Source: Zeaxanthinibacter sp. PT1 (GTDB lineage Bacteria; Bacteroidota; Bacteroidia; Flavobacteriales; Flavobacteriaceae). Taken from it: DNA of 64,000 nt. Under the pieces are notes generated by a model. It was not told where the DNA came from and ran no database searches. It saw only the letters and a list, made by a program, of their open reading frames with translations. Made by a program: the position numbers and the translations under genes. Below are positions 17,014 to 26,549 of this stretch, one piece after another. Location of the stretch: assembly GCF_028464225.1 (NCBI RefSeq), contig NZ_JAQPCN010000002.1:124001-188000 (forward strand), read 5' to 3'. The first letter of the stretch is position 1. The number at the start of each line of letters is the position of its first letter.

Positions 17014-19572
17014 CTACCTGCCTTCTTCAGCTTTGATCGACATGTCCGGGTTATAAGGCGCAATAAAACGCTGTCCTTCTTTTGCTTCCCCGATTACTTC
17101 GGCCAGTTCTTTTTCCAGGTATTGCAGGTGAGCCCTGGTCATCCGGTGGTTGATGACCGTAAGGTTGCTTTTAATATCCTTCTGCAGCTGCAACAAGTAA
17201 CTCAAAGCCAGCGACCTCACATCGGTGTTAGAGGTGTAATCTTCAGAGAGCTTTGCGAGCAGACCTCCAATGGCTCCTTTTGCCTTGTCCGGGCGGTAGA
17301 GGGCGATCAGGTTTTCTACATAGGCCTTCTGTAGTTTTCGACGGTATGTACTGGCCTGGTAGAATACATTCAGGTCACCCCAGGTCATTTTATATAGATC
17401 GTCCATATATTCTTCAGGCGTATAGGTATTGCGGTCCTGGAAACGCTCCGTGATAAAGGTCATCCGGCTTAAACGGCTTCCGCCCAGCAGGTTCAGCATT
17501 ACACTTTCCATAGTCCTTGTAACGGCCTCCTTAGATTGGGGCGACTGGATGTTATTTAAAATTTCGTTGGTAAGCAGCCATTTGGGTTCATTAAATATAT
17601 GGTGATCCAGGAATACCAGGGCTTCCCTCTGAAGTTGTTCATCCACCGGGGCATAGACCTCCCCGGTCTCTCCCATGGTTTTTGGCGTTTCGTAAATTCC
17701 GCCGATGTTTTTCACCACATGGAACAGGTAATTGTCATATTGTTTAACCAGGGCGGTATAAACCTGGTCCAGGTTTCGATAGCTGTCGCTGCGTCTCACC
17801 CGGGTCCATTCCGGTAAGTGGGGGACGATGCGCTGCAGGTTCAGGATACCGTAATTACTGGCAATGACGGCCTGGTCACCGAGATCTTCACGCTGGGAAC
17901 GGGGATCAAAATCCCGTCCTTCGCCTCCGAACCACAGCCGGGGATTATTAGAGATGCTGTCTACTACCATGGCATTCAGTAATTCTTTTTCATCCATCCC
18001 ACCGGGATTCTTTGGTAAAGGGCCATATCCCCATTGTATGGCCCATAGGTCGTAATCGTTGATCCTTGGCATCAGGTCTTCACGAGCAATACTGTCTTGT
18101 GGCTGGGCCACATAGTTAAATCGAGCGTAGTCCATTATGGAGCTGGTATGACCGTATTTTCGTTGCCATTCCGCATCCCTGAGTTTTTCTACCGGGGTGG
18201 CAAAACTCGCCGCCATATTATGTCGAAGCCCTAAGGTGTGTCCTACTTCGTGGGAACAGACAAAACGAATCAGTTGGCCCATTAATTCCGTATCGAACTC
18301 CATTTTCCTGGCCCCGGGGTCCACAGCTCCTGCTTGTATCATATACCAATCGTGTACAAGGCTGAGTACGTTATGGTACCAACCGATATGACTTTCAAGG
18401 ATCTCACCACTCCGCGGATCAGTGATGTTGGGGCCGTAAGCATTTCGTGATGGTGATGCAAAATATCGGAGTACGGAAAAACGAGAATCTTCCAGGCTCA
18501 TGTCCTTATTGTTTTCCGGCCATTCTTTCCCTACAATGGCATTTTTGAAGCCCGCTTTTTCGAACGCCTTCTGCCAGTCGTTGATTCCCTGTATCAGGAA
18601 TGGTCTCCATTTTTTAGGGGTGGCAGGATCAAGGTAGAATACTATGGGCTCCTTAGGTGTAACCAGCTCTCCGGATAACCAGCGCTCCCTGTCCTCTTCC
18701 CGGGGCTCCAACCTCCAGCGGTGGATGTAAATGTTTTCCGCAACTTTCTGCTGCTCATCCCCATATTCCAGGTAAGAGCTGGCAAAATAACCCACCCTGG
18801 GATCATAAGCACGTTTTTTCATCGGTTCTTTCGGAAGTAAGATGAGGGAGTTGTTGATCTCTAAAGTAACTACCCCGGATAAGGCTATGGCCGGGAGTTC
18901 TTTCCTCGAATCCCCGGACCTGGCTTTATACGTCTTTACACTCCTGATCTCCGTGTTGATTGGGAAAGAACTGATGTTCTTTACATATGATTTGTCATCC
19001 TCAAGGGTGCTCAGTTTATAGGCGTCCTTCTGTGAAGGACTCATCGTTAACAGGGGGTTATCGCTGTTTAAAAACTTGTCCACCCGAATTAGAGAACTGC
19101 CAATTTTATCATTGCGCGCTTTTATATCAAAGGCTTCCAGGATAGGGGTGACGGTTGCATTATTAACTGCGGAGGCAATGGCCTCTTCCTCATCGGCTAC
19201 ACTGACCAGGGTCGAAATCCTCAAGAACAGCTGGTCTGACGGACCTTTCTCCCAGTATATGGTTTTATCACCAATTTCTTCACCTCCATAATTCTTGGCT
19301 CCCGCAGGAGTCTTAATAAATCGTGTTACTACCAGCATTTCCCGATTCAACAGGCTATCGGGTATTTCAAAATAGATCTCGCCTGCCTTCTGATAAATAT
19401 TGAACAGCCCTTCTGAAAACTCTGCATCCTTGCCCAGTAAATCTTCAATACTGGGAATACCACCGGTCTTGCCGGCATTTGCGGTAACAGTATTCTGTTG
19501 GACTAACGCTTGTTTAGAGGCACAGGATATGCAGATTAGGAGTATGAATAACGACAACGATATGATTCTCAT
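17014..19572 (-). CDS. Zinc-dependent metalloprotease lipoprotein (DUF5117/DUF4953 type)
   Basis: A large 852-aa lipoprotein: the lipobox CISC ends at cysteine 17. The metzincin-like motif HEVGHTLGLRHN (residues 441-452) supplies zinc ligands and the general base, so it should be an active protease of the cell envelope. The N-terminal half (about 50-300) is beta-rich as in DUF5117/DUF5118, and the C-terminal half (residues about 560-850) is mostly helical as in DUF4953. Such proteins are abundant in Bacteroidota but their substrates are not known. The gene converges with the YciO-like gene, stops two bases apart. Confidence 0.88.
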   Translation of the reverse strand: MRIISLSLFILLICISCASKQALVQQNTVTANAGKTGGIPSIEDLLGKDAEFSEGLFNIYQKAGEIYFEIPDSLLNREMLVVTRFIKTPAGAKNYGGEEIGDKTIYWEKGPSDQLFLRISTLVSVADEEEAIASAVNNATVTPILEAFDIKARNDKIGSSLIRVDKFLNSDNPLLTMSPSQKDAYKLSTLEDDKSYVKNISSFPINTEIRSVKTYKARSGDSRKELPAIALSGVVTLEINNSLILLPKEPMKKRAYDPRVGYFASSYLEYGDEQQKVAENIYIHRWRLEPREEDRERWLSGELVTPKEPIVFYLDPATPKKWRPFLIQGINDWQKAFEKAGFKNAIVGKEWPENNKDMSLEDSRFSVLRYFASPSRNAYGPNITDPRSGEILESHIGWYHNVLSLVHDWYMIQAGAVDPGARKMEFDTELMGQLIRFVCSHEVGHTLGLRHNMAASFATPVEKLRDAEWQRKYGHTSSIMDYARFNYVAQPQDSIAREDLMPRINDYDLWAIQWGYGPLPKNPGGMDEKELLNAMVVDSISNNPRLWFGGEGRDFDPRSQREDLGDQAVIASNYGILNLQRIVPHLPEWTRVRRSDSYRNLDQVYTALVKQYDNYLFHVVKNIGGIYETPKTMGETGEVYAPVDEQLQREALVFLDHHIFNEPKWLLTNEILNNIQSPQSKEAVTRTMESVMLNLLGGSRLSRMTFITERFQDRNTYTPEEYMDDLYKMTWGDLNVFYQASTYRRKLQKAYVENLIALYRPDKAKGAIGGLLAKLSEDYTSNTDVRSLALSYLLQLQKDIKSNLTVINHRMTRAHLQYLEKELAEVIGEAKEGQRFIAPYNPDMSIKAEEGR

Positions 19573-19691
19573 AGTGTCAGCAAGATTTGGGTTAACAGAA
19601 TAGGTTGAATTGATTGATGATCTGTATCAGCACTATTAATTTCGCTGATTGAATTCGTATTTATTACAACATAACAAATATTTACGGGTAC

Positions 19692-19732
19692 AAAAAAACC
19701 ACGACATTGCCTTCTTGGTTTTGCCGTGGTTT
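19692..19732 (-). terminator. Intrinsic terminator of the OmpA lipoprotein gene
   Basis: On the minus strand an 11-bp stem (AAACCACGGCA pairing with TGTCGTGGTTT, one G-T pair) is followed by a run of seven T, about 55 bases past the stop codon. It also marks the upstream limit of the zinc protease transcript. Nothing else was recognised in the 19573-19788 gap. Confidence 0.8.
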
Positions 19733-19788
19733 GGTTTAAATGTGTTGCTGAGCAGCTTTGCTGCTACCAGCGGTATCAGGAATAACGC

Positions 19789-20658
19789 TTAGTTATTGAT
19801 AGCAGGATCCTTCATACCTTCTTCGATCATACTGTAAAACTGATCAATTTTAGGTAATACTACGATACGGGTCCTCCTGTTCTTAGCCTTGTTATCTGAA
19901 GTGGTGTTTTCCACCAATGGAGCGTAATGGCTTCTTCCAGCGGCAGTCATCCTAGCCGGTGCAACACCGAAATCTTTTTCAAGGATACGCACTACAGAGG
20001 TTGCTCTTTTTACACTAAGATCCCAGTTGTCTAACAATACTCCGTTGCTTCCACGGTAAGGCACATTGTCTGTATGTCCTTCTACCATGAACTCAAAGTC
20101 AGGCTTGTTGTTGACTACCTGGGCTACTTTACCAAGAACATTCTTAGCTGCCTGGGTCACGGTGTAACTACCTGTGCTGAAAAGCAATTTATCAGAGATA
20201 GAAACAAATACTACTCCTTTTTCTACACTGATCTCGATGTCTTCATCATCAAGATTTCCAAGAACACCTTTTAGACTCTGTACCAATGCAAGGTTCACAG
20301 AATCTCTCCTGGTGATGGCATCCTGTAACTTACGGATAGTAAGATCTTTCTCCTTAAGGCTTTCCAAAGATTTTTCTAGGTTCTCTGCACCTTTGGTGGT
20401 AAGGGTGGTAAGGTTACCCATATTGTTAATGAGCTCCTGGTTGTTAGCTTTCAGGAAAGCGTTCTGATCTTCTAGGGTCTGTAACCTGGAACTTGCGGTA
20501 GCTTTCTCTTCAAGACATGTATTCAGTTTTACAGTGGCACTGTTTAACAGGTCTTGGGTCTCTTTTTGTTTTGATTCAAGTTCTGCATATTTTTTTTGTG
20601 ATACACAGGATGAAAGTAGAAGGGTCATCCCCAGTACCCCTAACATGATTTTTTTCAT
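19789..20658 (-). CDS. OmpA family lipoprotein
   Basis: A 289-aa lipoprotein (lipobox LLSSC, cysteine 18) with a long coiled coil at about residues 22-125 and a C-terminal OmpA-like peptidoglycan-binding domain at about 150-275. The canonical signature is complete: VEGHTDNVPY, LSVKRATSVVRIL, AAGRSHYAPL and AKNRRTRIVV. It should tether the outer membrane to the cell wall. It has its own promoter and terminator, so it is monocistronic and probably well expressed. Compare the degenerate relative at 11172-11981. Confidence 0.92.
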   Translation of the reverse strand: MKKIMLGVLGMTLLLSSCVSQKKYAELESKQKETQDLLNSATVKLNTCLEEKATASSRLQTLEDQNAFLKANNQELINNMGNLTTLTTKGAENLEKSLESLKEKDLTIRKLQDAITRRDSVNLALVQSLKGVLGNLDDEDIEISVEKGVVFVSISDKLLFSTGSYTVTQAAKNVLGKVAQVVNNKPDFEFMVEGHTDNVPYRGSNGVLLDNWDLSVKRATSVVRILEKDFGVAPARMTAAGRSHYAPLVENTTSDNKAKNRRTRIVVLPKIDQFYSMIEEGMKDPAINN

Positions 20659-20729
20659 AATAATGATTAAATGATTTAATTGTTTGTTATTTGTTTTCTA
20701 TCTAGTTTGAGTGATTGTGAAATCGAGAT

Positions 20730-20757
20730 CAAAATTATATATATTTCAATCCGACAA
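20730..20757 (-). promoter_or_regulatory. Promoter of the OmpA lipoprotein gene
   Basis: On the minus strand TTG (20757-20755), 17 bases, then TAATTTTG (20737-20730) fits the Bacteroidota pattern TTG-N17..23-TAnnTTTG. Expected transcript start is about 65 bases before the ATG. Confidence 0.6.
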
Positions 20758-20770
20758 TTTACCAATATAG

Positions 20771-21775
20771 TTAATCTTTTACTAAATCGTTAAAATTGTC
20801 TACTTGATGTACGAAGTGTGACCATACTATGGACGTTACGATGTAGTAATTTTTTAAAAAATCTTTCTTTTTTCTTTTGCGGTAAACAGCCCTGAAATGT
20901 TTGTAATAACTCAGGTGAGCCCTTAAAATCGTCCAGGCATGCCTGATTTTCAATTGAAAAACAAAACGAAGTGCCGCTACAAAGTCGAGCAGTAGCCTGC
21001 ATAAAATGAGTGGGAATGCTCTCCTGCGGGGAAGATTTTTTGTGATAGAATAAAGGGAGTTCCTGAAATTCAGGAAGGTTTTTTTGGGATTCATGTTGCT
21101 CAAGGTAGAACCTCCAAGGTGATACACCTCAGAATTCCCGGTATAGAATACTTTAAGCCCTTCATTTTGTGCTCTCCAGCACAAGTCAATTTCCTCTTGG
21201 TGCGCAAAATACAGCTCGTCAAAGCCTCCCAGGCTCTTATAGACATCGCTTCGGATAAACATACATGCCCCGGTGGCCCAGAAGATTTCACGGGTATCAT
21301 TATACTGACCACGATCTTTTTCAAGGGCCTGGAAGATTCGTCCACGACAAAAGGGATAACCCAGCATATCCAGGTAACCACCTGCAGCGCCTGCATATTC
21401 AAAGTGATCTTGTCTCATCAGGTCTAGGATCTTGGGCTGTACGATGGCGGCTTCAGGCTTGTTTTCCATCAGGGCCTCTATCGGCTCTAACCAGCCTTCG
21501 GTAACTTCAACATCAGAATTCAACAGGCAGTAGACGTCTGCATCTACCTGGGGCAGGGCATCGTTATACCCTTTGGCAAAGCCACCATTGGTAGGGTTCT
21601 CGATAATTTTAATATCTGGATAATGCTCTTGCACAAAACTGACAGAGCCATCTGTGGATGCATTATCGACCACGTAGACATCCCTTCCTGGTGAAAATCG
21701 GACAACCGATGGCAGGTATCGTTCCAGCAGAGCTTCCCCGTTCCAGTTCAGTATTACAATGGCGAATTTAAGCAT
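20771..21775 (-). CDS. Family 2 glycosyltransferase
   Basis: Transfers a sugar from a nucleotide donor, probably during cell-surface glycan synthesis. At 334 aa, a GT-A fold: VILNWNGEALLERYLPSV at the N-terminus, VVDNASTDGS near residue 37, and the DxD-like metal motif NSDVEV near residue 88. The acceptor half contains TGACMFIRSDVYKSLGGFDE and the ED-type HQEEIDLCWR near residue 193, as in rhamnosyltransferase-like GT2 enzymes. The C-terminal 80 residues are basic and amphipathic, suggesting membrane association. No polysaccharide cluster surrounds it, so the donor and acceptor are unknown. Confidence 0.88.
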   Translation of the reverse strand: MLKFAIVILNWNGEALLERYLPSVVRFSPGRDVYVVDNASTDGSVSFVQEHYPDIKIIENPTNGGFAKGYNDALPQVDADVYCLLNSDVEVTEGWLEPIEALMENKPEAAIVQPKILDLMRQDHFEYAGAAGGYLDMLGYPFCRGRIFQALEKDRGQYNDTREIFWATGACMFIRSDVYKSLGGFDELYFAHQEEIDLCWRAQNEGLKVFYTGNSEVYHLGGSTLSNMNPKKTFLNFRNSLYSITKNLPRRRAFPLILCRLLLDFVAALRFVFQLKIRHAWTILRAHLSYYKHFRAVYRKRKKKDFLKNYYIVTSIVWSHFVHQVDNFNDLVKD

Positions 21776-21870
21776 GTGTCCGGTGGCTTGGTCTGTTGAG
21801 CCTTTTAGGTTTGGTTAAAGCTGGCAAAGTAAAGAAATATTTTAGAACTGCAGTGCTGTTCCCATACTGC

Positions 21871-22332
21871 TCAATTGCCTCTTAGGTGGGCGGAATACCG
21901 GGGGAGTGCTGGGAGGAACTCGTATCGTTGTTCGTCGTAATGTAATCGGCAGTAAAAATGTTCCAGGCCGTTGGTCACCATCAGGTATCGCGATCGCAAT
22001 TGCAAGTTATAACGGGCGATCTGGTCAAAAGTATCCTGGGTAATCTTCACCTGGGGTGCTTTGCACTCTACCAGCACTTCCAGGGAACCATCAGGATTAA
22101 AGACTACAATATCGTAACGCTTTTTTAATCGGTTAACTTCCAGTTGTTTCTCTACATTAAGATGACCCGCCGGGTAACCCATCTCCTTATGAAGGTATAA
22201 TAAGACATGTTGTCTTACCCATTCCTCGGGCTGCAGGAGAACGAATTTTTTGCGGATGAGATCAAAGATACGCACCTTATTTTCGCTACTTTTGAAACGA
22301 AATTGATATGAAGGGAAGTTCAATCGTTGCAT
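21871..22332 (-). CDS. Stand-alone HSDR_N-type PD-(D/E)xK nuclease-like protein
   Basis: A 153-aa protein matching the N-terminal nuclease domain of type I restriction R subunits, here on its own. The catalytic set appears as D74 (RYDIVVF), E89 and K91 (VECKAP), so the PD-(D/E)xK core is intact. There is no helicase, methylase or specificity subunit nearby. Such orphan domains are widespread in Bacteroidota next to holA, and a restriction role is unlikely; processing of DNA is an inference. Its start lies 26 bp from that of holA on the other strand. Confidence 0.82.
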   Translation of the reverse strand: MQRLNFPSYQFRFKSSENKVRIFDLIRKKFVLLQPEEWVRQHVLLYLHKEMGYPAGHLNVEKQLEVNRLKKRYDIVVFNPDGSLEVLVECKAPQVKITQDTFDQIARYNLQLRSRYLMVTNGLEHFYCRLHYDEQRYEFLPALPRYSAHLRGN

Positions 22333-22358
22333 ACCGCAAAGTTGATGATTTTATCTGA

Positions 22359-23363
22359 ATGGAGGAAGTAAAACAGATCGTAGCGGCAATCCGCAAAGGG
22401 GATATCAGGCCCATCTATTTCCTGATGGGAGAAGAGCCCTACTTCATTGATAAACTGGCCCAGTTTATTGGGGAATCTATCCTAAACGAACAGGAGCGTG
22501 AATTTAACCAAACCGTGGTCTATGGGAAGGACACCAGTGTAGATGAGATCGTGTCCATAGCCAAGCGATTTCCGATGATGGCCGAAAGGCAAGTAGTCAT
22601 CGTAAAAGAAGCGCAGCACCTGGTGCGAACCATAGAACAACTAGCGAGCTATGCCGCCCAGCCACAACCGAGTACAGTCCTGGTCATATGCTATAAGTAC
22701 AAGACCGTTGACAAGCGTAAAAAACTCATCAAAACCCTTAAGAACAGCCAGGCTGTGATTTTTGAAAGCAAAAAGCTTTACGAGAATAAAGTGGGTGACT
22801 GGATACGTCAACTGATGAAGAGCAAGGGACATGCTATCTCCCTCAAGGCATCCATCCTCCTTGTAGAATACCTGGGAGCAGACCTGAGCCGGATTGATAA
22901 AGAATTGGAAAAGCTACAGGGGCTTCTGAACGAAGGGGAAGAGGTAACTCCTAAACTGATCGAAAAGCATATCGGGATCAGTAAGGATTACAATCACTTT
23001 GAATTGAAGAAAGCCCTGGGGGAACGCGATATTGCTAAAGCAACACGTATCGTTAATTATTTTTCCCAGAATCCAAAAGAGCATCCTTTTGTCATGACGG
23101 TACCTTTTTTACATGGCTATTTCTCACAACTCCTGCAATACCACGGGCTGACCGATCATTCCTCCAGGAGTGTGGCCAGCGCACTCAAGATAAATCCCTA
23201 TTTCGTGCCCGAAATACAGACCGCTGCCCGAAACTATCCTATGAAGGAAGTGAGCAGGATTGTCTCCAATCTCCGGGAAATGGATATGAAAGGTAAAGGA
23301 GTAGGGGCGGCTAATATGTCCCAGGCCGATCTCCTAAAAGAACTCCTGGTAAAAATTGTCTGA
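22359..23363 (+). CDS. holA: DNA polymerase III subunit delta
   Basis: Delta subunit of the clamp loader, which opens the beta sliding clamp. The 334-aa length is typical. Typical blocks are RPIYFLMGEEPYFIDKLA near the N-terminus, KRFPMMAERQVVIVKEAQ near residue 70, and EYLGADLSRIDKELEKL near 170, then a helical collar domain to the end. The family is weakly conserved, but these blocks and the genomic partner (HSDR_N protein, divergent) support the call. It converges with the DoxX gene, stops one base apart. Confidence 0.93.
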   Translation: MEEVKQIVAAIRKGDIRPIYFLMGEEPYFIDKLAQFIGESILNEQEREFNQTVVYGKDTSVDEIVSIAKRFPMMAERQVVIVKEAQHLVRTIEQLASYAAQPQPSTVLVICYKYKTVDKRKKLIKTLKNSQAVIFESKKLYENKVGDWIRQLMKSKGHAISLKASILLVEYLGADLSRIDKELEKLQGLLNEGEEVTPKLIEKHIGISKDYNHFELKKALGERDIAKATRIVNYFSQNPKEHPFVMTVPFLHGYFSQLLQYHGLTDHSSRSVASALKINPYFVPEIQTAARNYPMKEVSRIVSNLREMDMKGKGVGAANMSQADLLKELLVKIV

Positions 23364-23364
23364 T

Positions 23365-23742
23365 TTACTTTTTGTCAATGCTGTAACGCCCGGGTCCTAA
23401 TAAAATGATTACGATAAAGAAGACCATGTATAAAAGGGCCAATTCCTTTTTACCAATGGGATCATTGGCGTGTACTACAAAAGCCGCTACCAGCATGGTG
23501 ATTGCAGGGGGTACCGCAACCCAACGGGTCTTGTAACCCAGTATCACCAGTACAGGACAAATAAATTCGCCTATCACGGCCAGGAAAAGGGAGGGCGATT
23601 GCCCGAGTCCCAATGGGTCTGCAAATTCAAAATTACCATTGATCAGGCGCGTAAATTTTCCAATACCATGGGTTAGCATAAGGGCTGATGGCACGATACG
23701 GAGCAGGGCAAGCCCCAGATCGGTCTTTAAGCTTCTATTCAT
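23365..23742 (-). CDS. DoxX family membrane protein
   Basis: A 125-aa inner-membrane protein with four hydrophobic segments (about residues 8-25, 47-65, 70-90 and 100-118) and the early LRIVPSALMLTHGIGKF pattern of DoxX/SURF4-like proteins. DoxX members are linked to quinone or thiosulfate oxidation and to oxidative-stress complexes in some bacteria, but the role here is not known. The 232-bp gap upstream (23743-23974) is AT-rich and holds no gene or clear promoter that I could recognise. Confidence 0.85.
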   Translation of the reverse strand: MNRSLKTDLGLALLRIVPSALMLTHGIGKFTRLINGNFEFADPLGLGQSPSLFLAVIGEFICPVLVILGYKTRWVAVPPAITMLVAAFVVHANDPIGKKELALLYMVFFIVIILLGPGRYSIDKK

Positions 23743-23974
23743 GTTGAAATAGTTAAGTTCTGCCTAAATGTAAAATAAAATTTACGGACAGCAGTAAACA
23801 TCTATTATGATAAACGCAGAAAAATTACCGATATTTTAAGAAAAAAGCATTCAAAACACCTTTTACCTGCTCTTTTTCAATGTGTTATACCCGTTGAAAT
23901 AGCACATAAAAAGACGCATAAAAGTTTGGGATTATGGTCCCGGAATTACAGCTTGGTTTAAAATCAGCGGATCA

Positions 23975-26386
23975 TTACCGCAGCCATGGGTAATCTGCCG
24001 GGTTCGCTTCGTGCATGATACGATATACTTTTTCAAAGATATCCTCAGCACTTGGCTTGGAGAAATAATCTCCATCTGTACCGTAGGCAGGTCGGTGTGG
24101 CCTTGCAGCAAGGGTTTGTGGTGCACTGTCCAGGAATCGGTATGCCCCCTGTTTCTCGATCACCTCCTGTAAAAGATAGGCAGAACAGCCCCCGGGTACG
24201 TCTTCGTCTATGACCAACAAGCGATTGGTCTTTTCAACACTTTTACCCACTTCTCCTTCAAGATCAAAGGGTAAAAGTGATTGTGCATCGATGACCTCGG
24301 CATCAATCCCTACCTCCAGTAACTCCTTTGCCACCTCCATAACGATCCTAAGCGTAGAACCATAAGAAAGTAAGGTAATATCAGAACCCTCTCGCATGAC
24401 CTCCACTTTCCCGATAGGCGTACAATGTTCTCCCAGGTTATTCGGCGTAGGCTCTTTTAATCGGTAGCCGTTCAGGCTTTCCACGATCAACGCAGGTTCA
24501 TCTGTCTTCATAAGGGTATTATAGAACCCTGAAGCCTGTGTCATGTTCCTCGGGGTAAGAATATACATTCCCCTCAGTAAATGGATTACAGCACCCATCT
24601 GTGATCCTGAGTGCCAGATTCCTTCCAGTCGATGTCCTCTTGTTCTAACGATTAGCGGAGCTTTTTGCTTCCCTACAGAACGGTAGAGTAGGGTAGCCAG
24701 GTCATCGCTAAGCGTTTGTAGCCCGTATAAGAGGTAATCCAGGTATTGTATCTCTGCGATCGGTCGAAGGCCTCGTAAAGCCAAACCAATTCCCTGGCCT
24801 ATAATAGTAGCCTCCCGTATGCCGGTATCAGCGATTCGGAGCTTACCGTATTTTTTCTGCAAGCCTTCCAGGCCTTGGTTAACATCCCCGATAGCTCCAC
24901 TGTCTTCTCCGAAGATCAAAGCTTCCGGGTGCCTGCCAAACAATTGGTCAAAATTATCCCTCAGGATGATCCTTCCGTCTACCGCTTCAGGATTTTCATC
25001 GTAGGTGGGTGGTACGGCGGCTATCTCCGTCGCCTTACCTTTGGTTTCTTTATAAAGATGGGAGCTGTAGTTAGGTTGTTCTTTATCTATATAATCGGAA
25101 ATCCAATCGGATAATACCTGTTTTGCTTCAGAAGTCTCACCGATCATGTATCTCAGCGCCTTTCGGGCTTTGGATACCAGGTCTTTCTTCATGGGCTCAT
25201 CAATAGCGATGAGATCGTTCTTTAATTTGGCAATAAATACCTTGTTATTGCTGGCCTGTGCTGCATTTTCAAGGGTTGCTACCAGTTTTTTCTTGGCTTC
25301 TTTTTGTGGAGCCAGGAACTCTAACCAAGCCTCTTTTTTGGCCAGCCTGACTTCTTTTTTGATCTTCTTTTCCAGATCGGTCAGGGCATCTTCATCAGCA
25401 ATATTATTTTCTAGGATCCAGGAGCGGAATTTTTTATTACAGTCGTATTCCTTTTCCCACTCCAGTCGCTCTTCAGACTTATAACGCTCATGTGACCCCG
25501 AAGTAGAATGTCCTTGCGGTTGAGTGAGTTCAACGACATGGATCAGTACGGGCACATGTTCTTCCCTGGAAATATCCGAGGCATTTTCGTAAGTATGGAT
25601 AAGGGCTGTATAATCCCAACCCTTCACTTTCAGTATTTCGTAACCCGGGTTCTCTTCGTCTCTCTGGAATCCTTTAAGAATCTCAGATATATCTTCTTTG
25701 GTGGTCTGGTACTGGGCAGGTACGGATATCCCGTATTTATCATCCCAGACACTCACTACCATGGGCACTTGTAAAACCCCGGCAGCATTTATAGTTTCAA
25801 AAAAATGACCTTCACTGGTACTGGCGTTTCCAATAGTTCCCCATGCTACTTCATTCCCATTGACAGAGAATTTTTCAGCATCGATTCCTTTGACATGTCG
25901 GTATATTTTGGAGGCCTGGGCCAAACCTAACAACCTGGGCATTTGTCCTGCAGTAGGAGAGATGTCAGGACTACTGTTTTTTTGTTTGGTAAGGAATTTC
26001 CAGCTGCCGTCCTCGTTCAGGCTGTAAGTGCCAAAATGCCCACCCATCTGCCTACCGGCACTCATTGGTTCCTGGGCAATATCTGTGGTGGCATATAAGC
26101 CGTGAAAAAAGTCTTTAGGTTTAAGCAGGTCTAAGGCCATCATAAAGGTCTGGTCCCTGTAGTATCCACTTCGGAAGTCGCCATCCTTGAAAGCTCTTGC
26201 CATGGCAAGTTGTGGTAATTCTTTTCCGTCGCCAAAAATACCGAACTTCGCTTTTCCGGTGAGAACTTCCCTGCGACCAAGAACACTGCATTCCCTGCTG
26301 GTTACTGCGGTCTGGTAGTCCTGGAGTATTTGCGCCCTGAAATCCTCAAATGATATATCGTCTCCGGTCTCTAGTTTAACTTTCAT
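23975..26386 (-). CDS. Branched-chain 2-oxoacid dehydrogenase E1, fused alpha and beta subunits
   Basis: Thiamine-diphosphate enzyme that decarboxylates 2-oxoacids (probably from Val, Leu, Ile) and passes the acyl group to lipoyl-E2; it supplies starters for the branched fatty acids typical of this phylum. At 803 aa it joins alpha (about 1-400) and beta (about 455-803) subunits. The alpha half carries AGRQMGGHFG and the TDP/Mg region GNASTSEGHFFETINAAG; beta carries LIFGEDSGAIGDVNQGL, DTGIREATIIGQGIGLAL and IVRTRGHRLEGIWHSGSQ. In the TDP motif the usual GDG reads GNA and the terminal NN reads DD, worth comparing with orthologues. It is monogenic here, without E2 or E3. Confidence 0.88.
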   Translation of the reverse strand: MKVKLETGDDISFEDFRAQILQDYQTAVTSRECSVLGRREVLTGKAKFGIFGDGKELPQLAMARAFKDGDFRSGYYRDQTFMMALDLLKPKDFFHGLYATTDIAQEPMSAGRQMGGHFGTYSLNEDGSWKFLTKQKNSSPDISPTAGQMPRLLGLAQASKIYRHVKGIDAEKFSVNGNEVAWGTIGNASTSEGHFFETINAAGVLQVPMVVSVWDDKYGISVPAQYQTTKEDISEILKGFQRDEENPGYEILKVKGWDYTALIHTYENASDISREEHVPVLIHVVELTQPQGHSTSGSHERYKSEERLEWEKEYDCNKKFRSWILENNIADEDALTDLEKKIKKEVRLAKKEAWLEFLAPQKEAKKKLVATLENAAQASNNKVFIAKLKNDLIAIDEPMKKDLVSKARKALRYMIGETSEAKQVLSDWISDYIDKEQPNYSSHLYKETKGKATEIAAVPPTYDENPEAVDGRIILRDNFDQLFGRHPEALIFGEDSGAIGDVNQGLEGLQKKYGKLRIADTGIREATIIGQGIGLALRGLRPIAEIQYLDYLLYGLQTLSDDLATLLYRSVGKQKAPLIVRTRGHRLEGIWHSGSQMGAVIHLLRGMYILTPRNMTQASGFYNTLMKTDEPALIVESLNGYRLKEPTPNNLGEHCTPIGKVEVMREGSDITLLSYGSTLRIVMEVAKELLEVGIDAEVIDAQSLLPFDLEGEVGKSVEKTNRLLVIDEDVPGGCSAYLLQEVIEKQGAYRFLDSAPQTLAARPHRPAYGTDGDYFSKPSAEDIFEKVYRIMHEANPADYPWLR

Positions 26387-26408
26387 AGGGCTAAGTTCAT
26401 GTTTGCTG

Positions 26409-26439
26409 CAAAAATATCAAATCCAGTTGATTTTTGCAA
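26409..26439 (-). promoter_or_regulatory. Promoter of the E1 gene
   Basis: On the minus strand TTG (26439-26437), 20 bases, then TATTTTTG (26416-26409). This is a full match to TTG-N17..23-TAnnTTTG and would give a leader of about 16 bases. Confidence 0.6.
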
Positions 26440-26549
26440 TGAGAAAATACGCTAAATGATTAATAATTTTTTAACAAAGCTTGGTTTGATGCCTAAAATT
26501 TTATGTATCCACTAAAATAAAGCTGTTATTCTGAGAATTATTCAATAAA

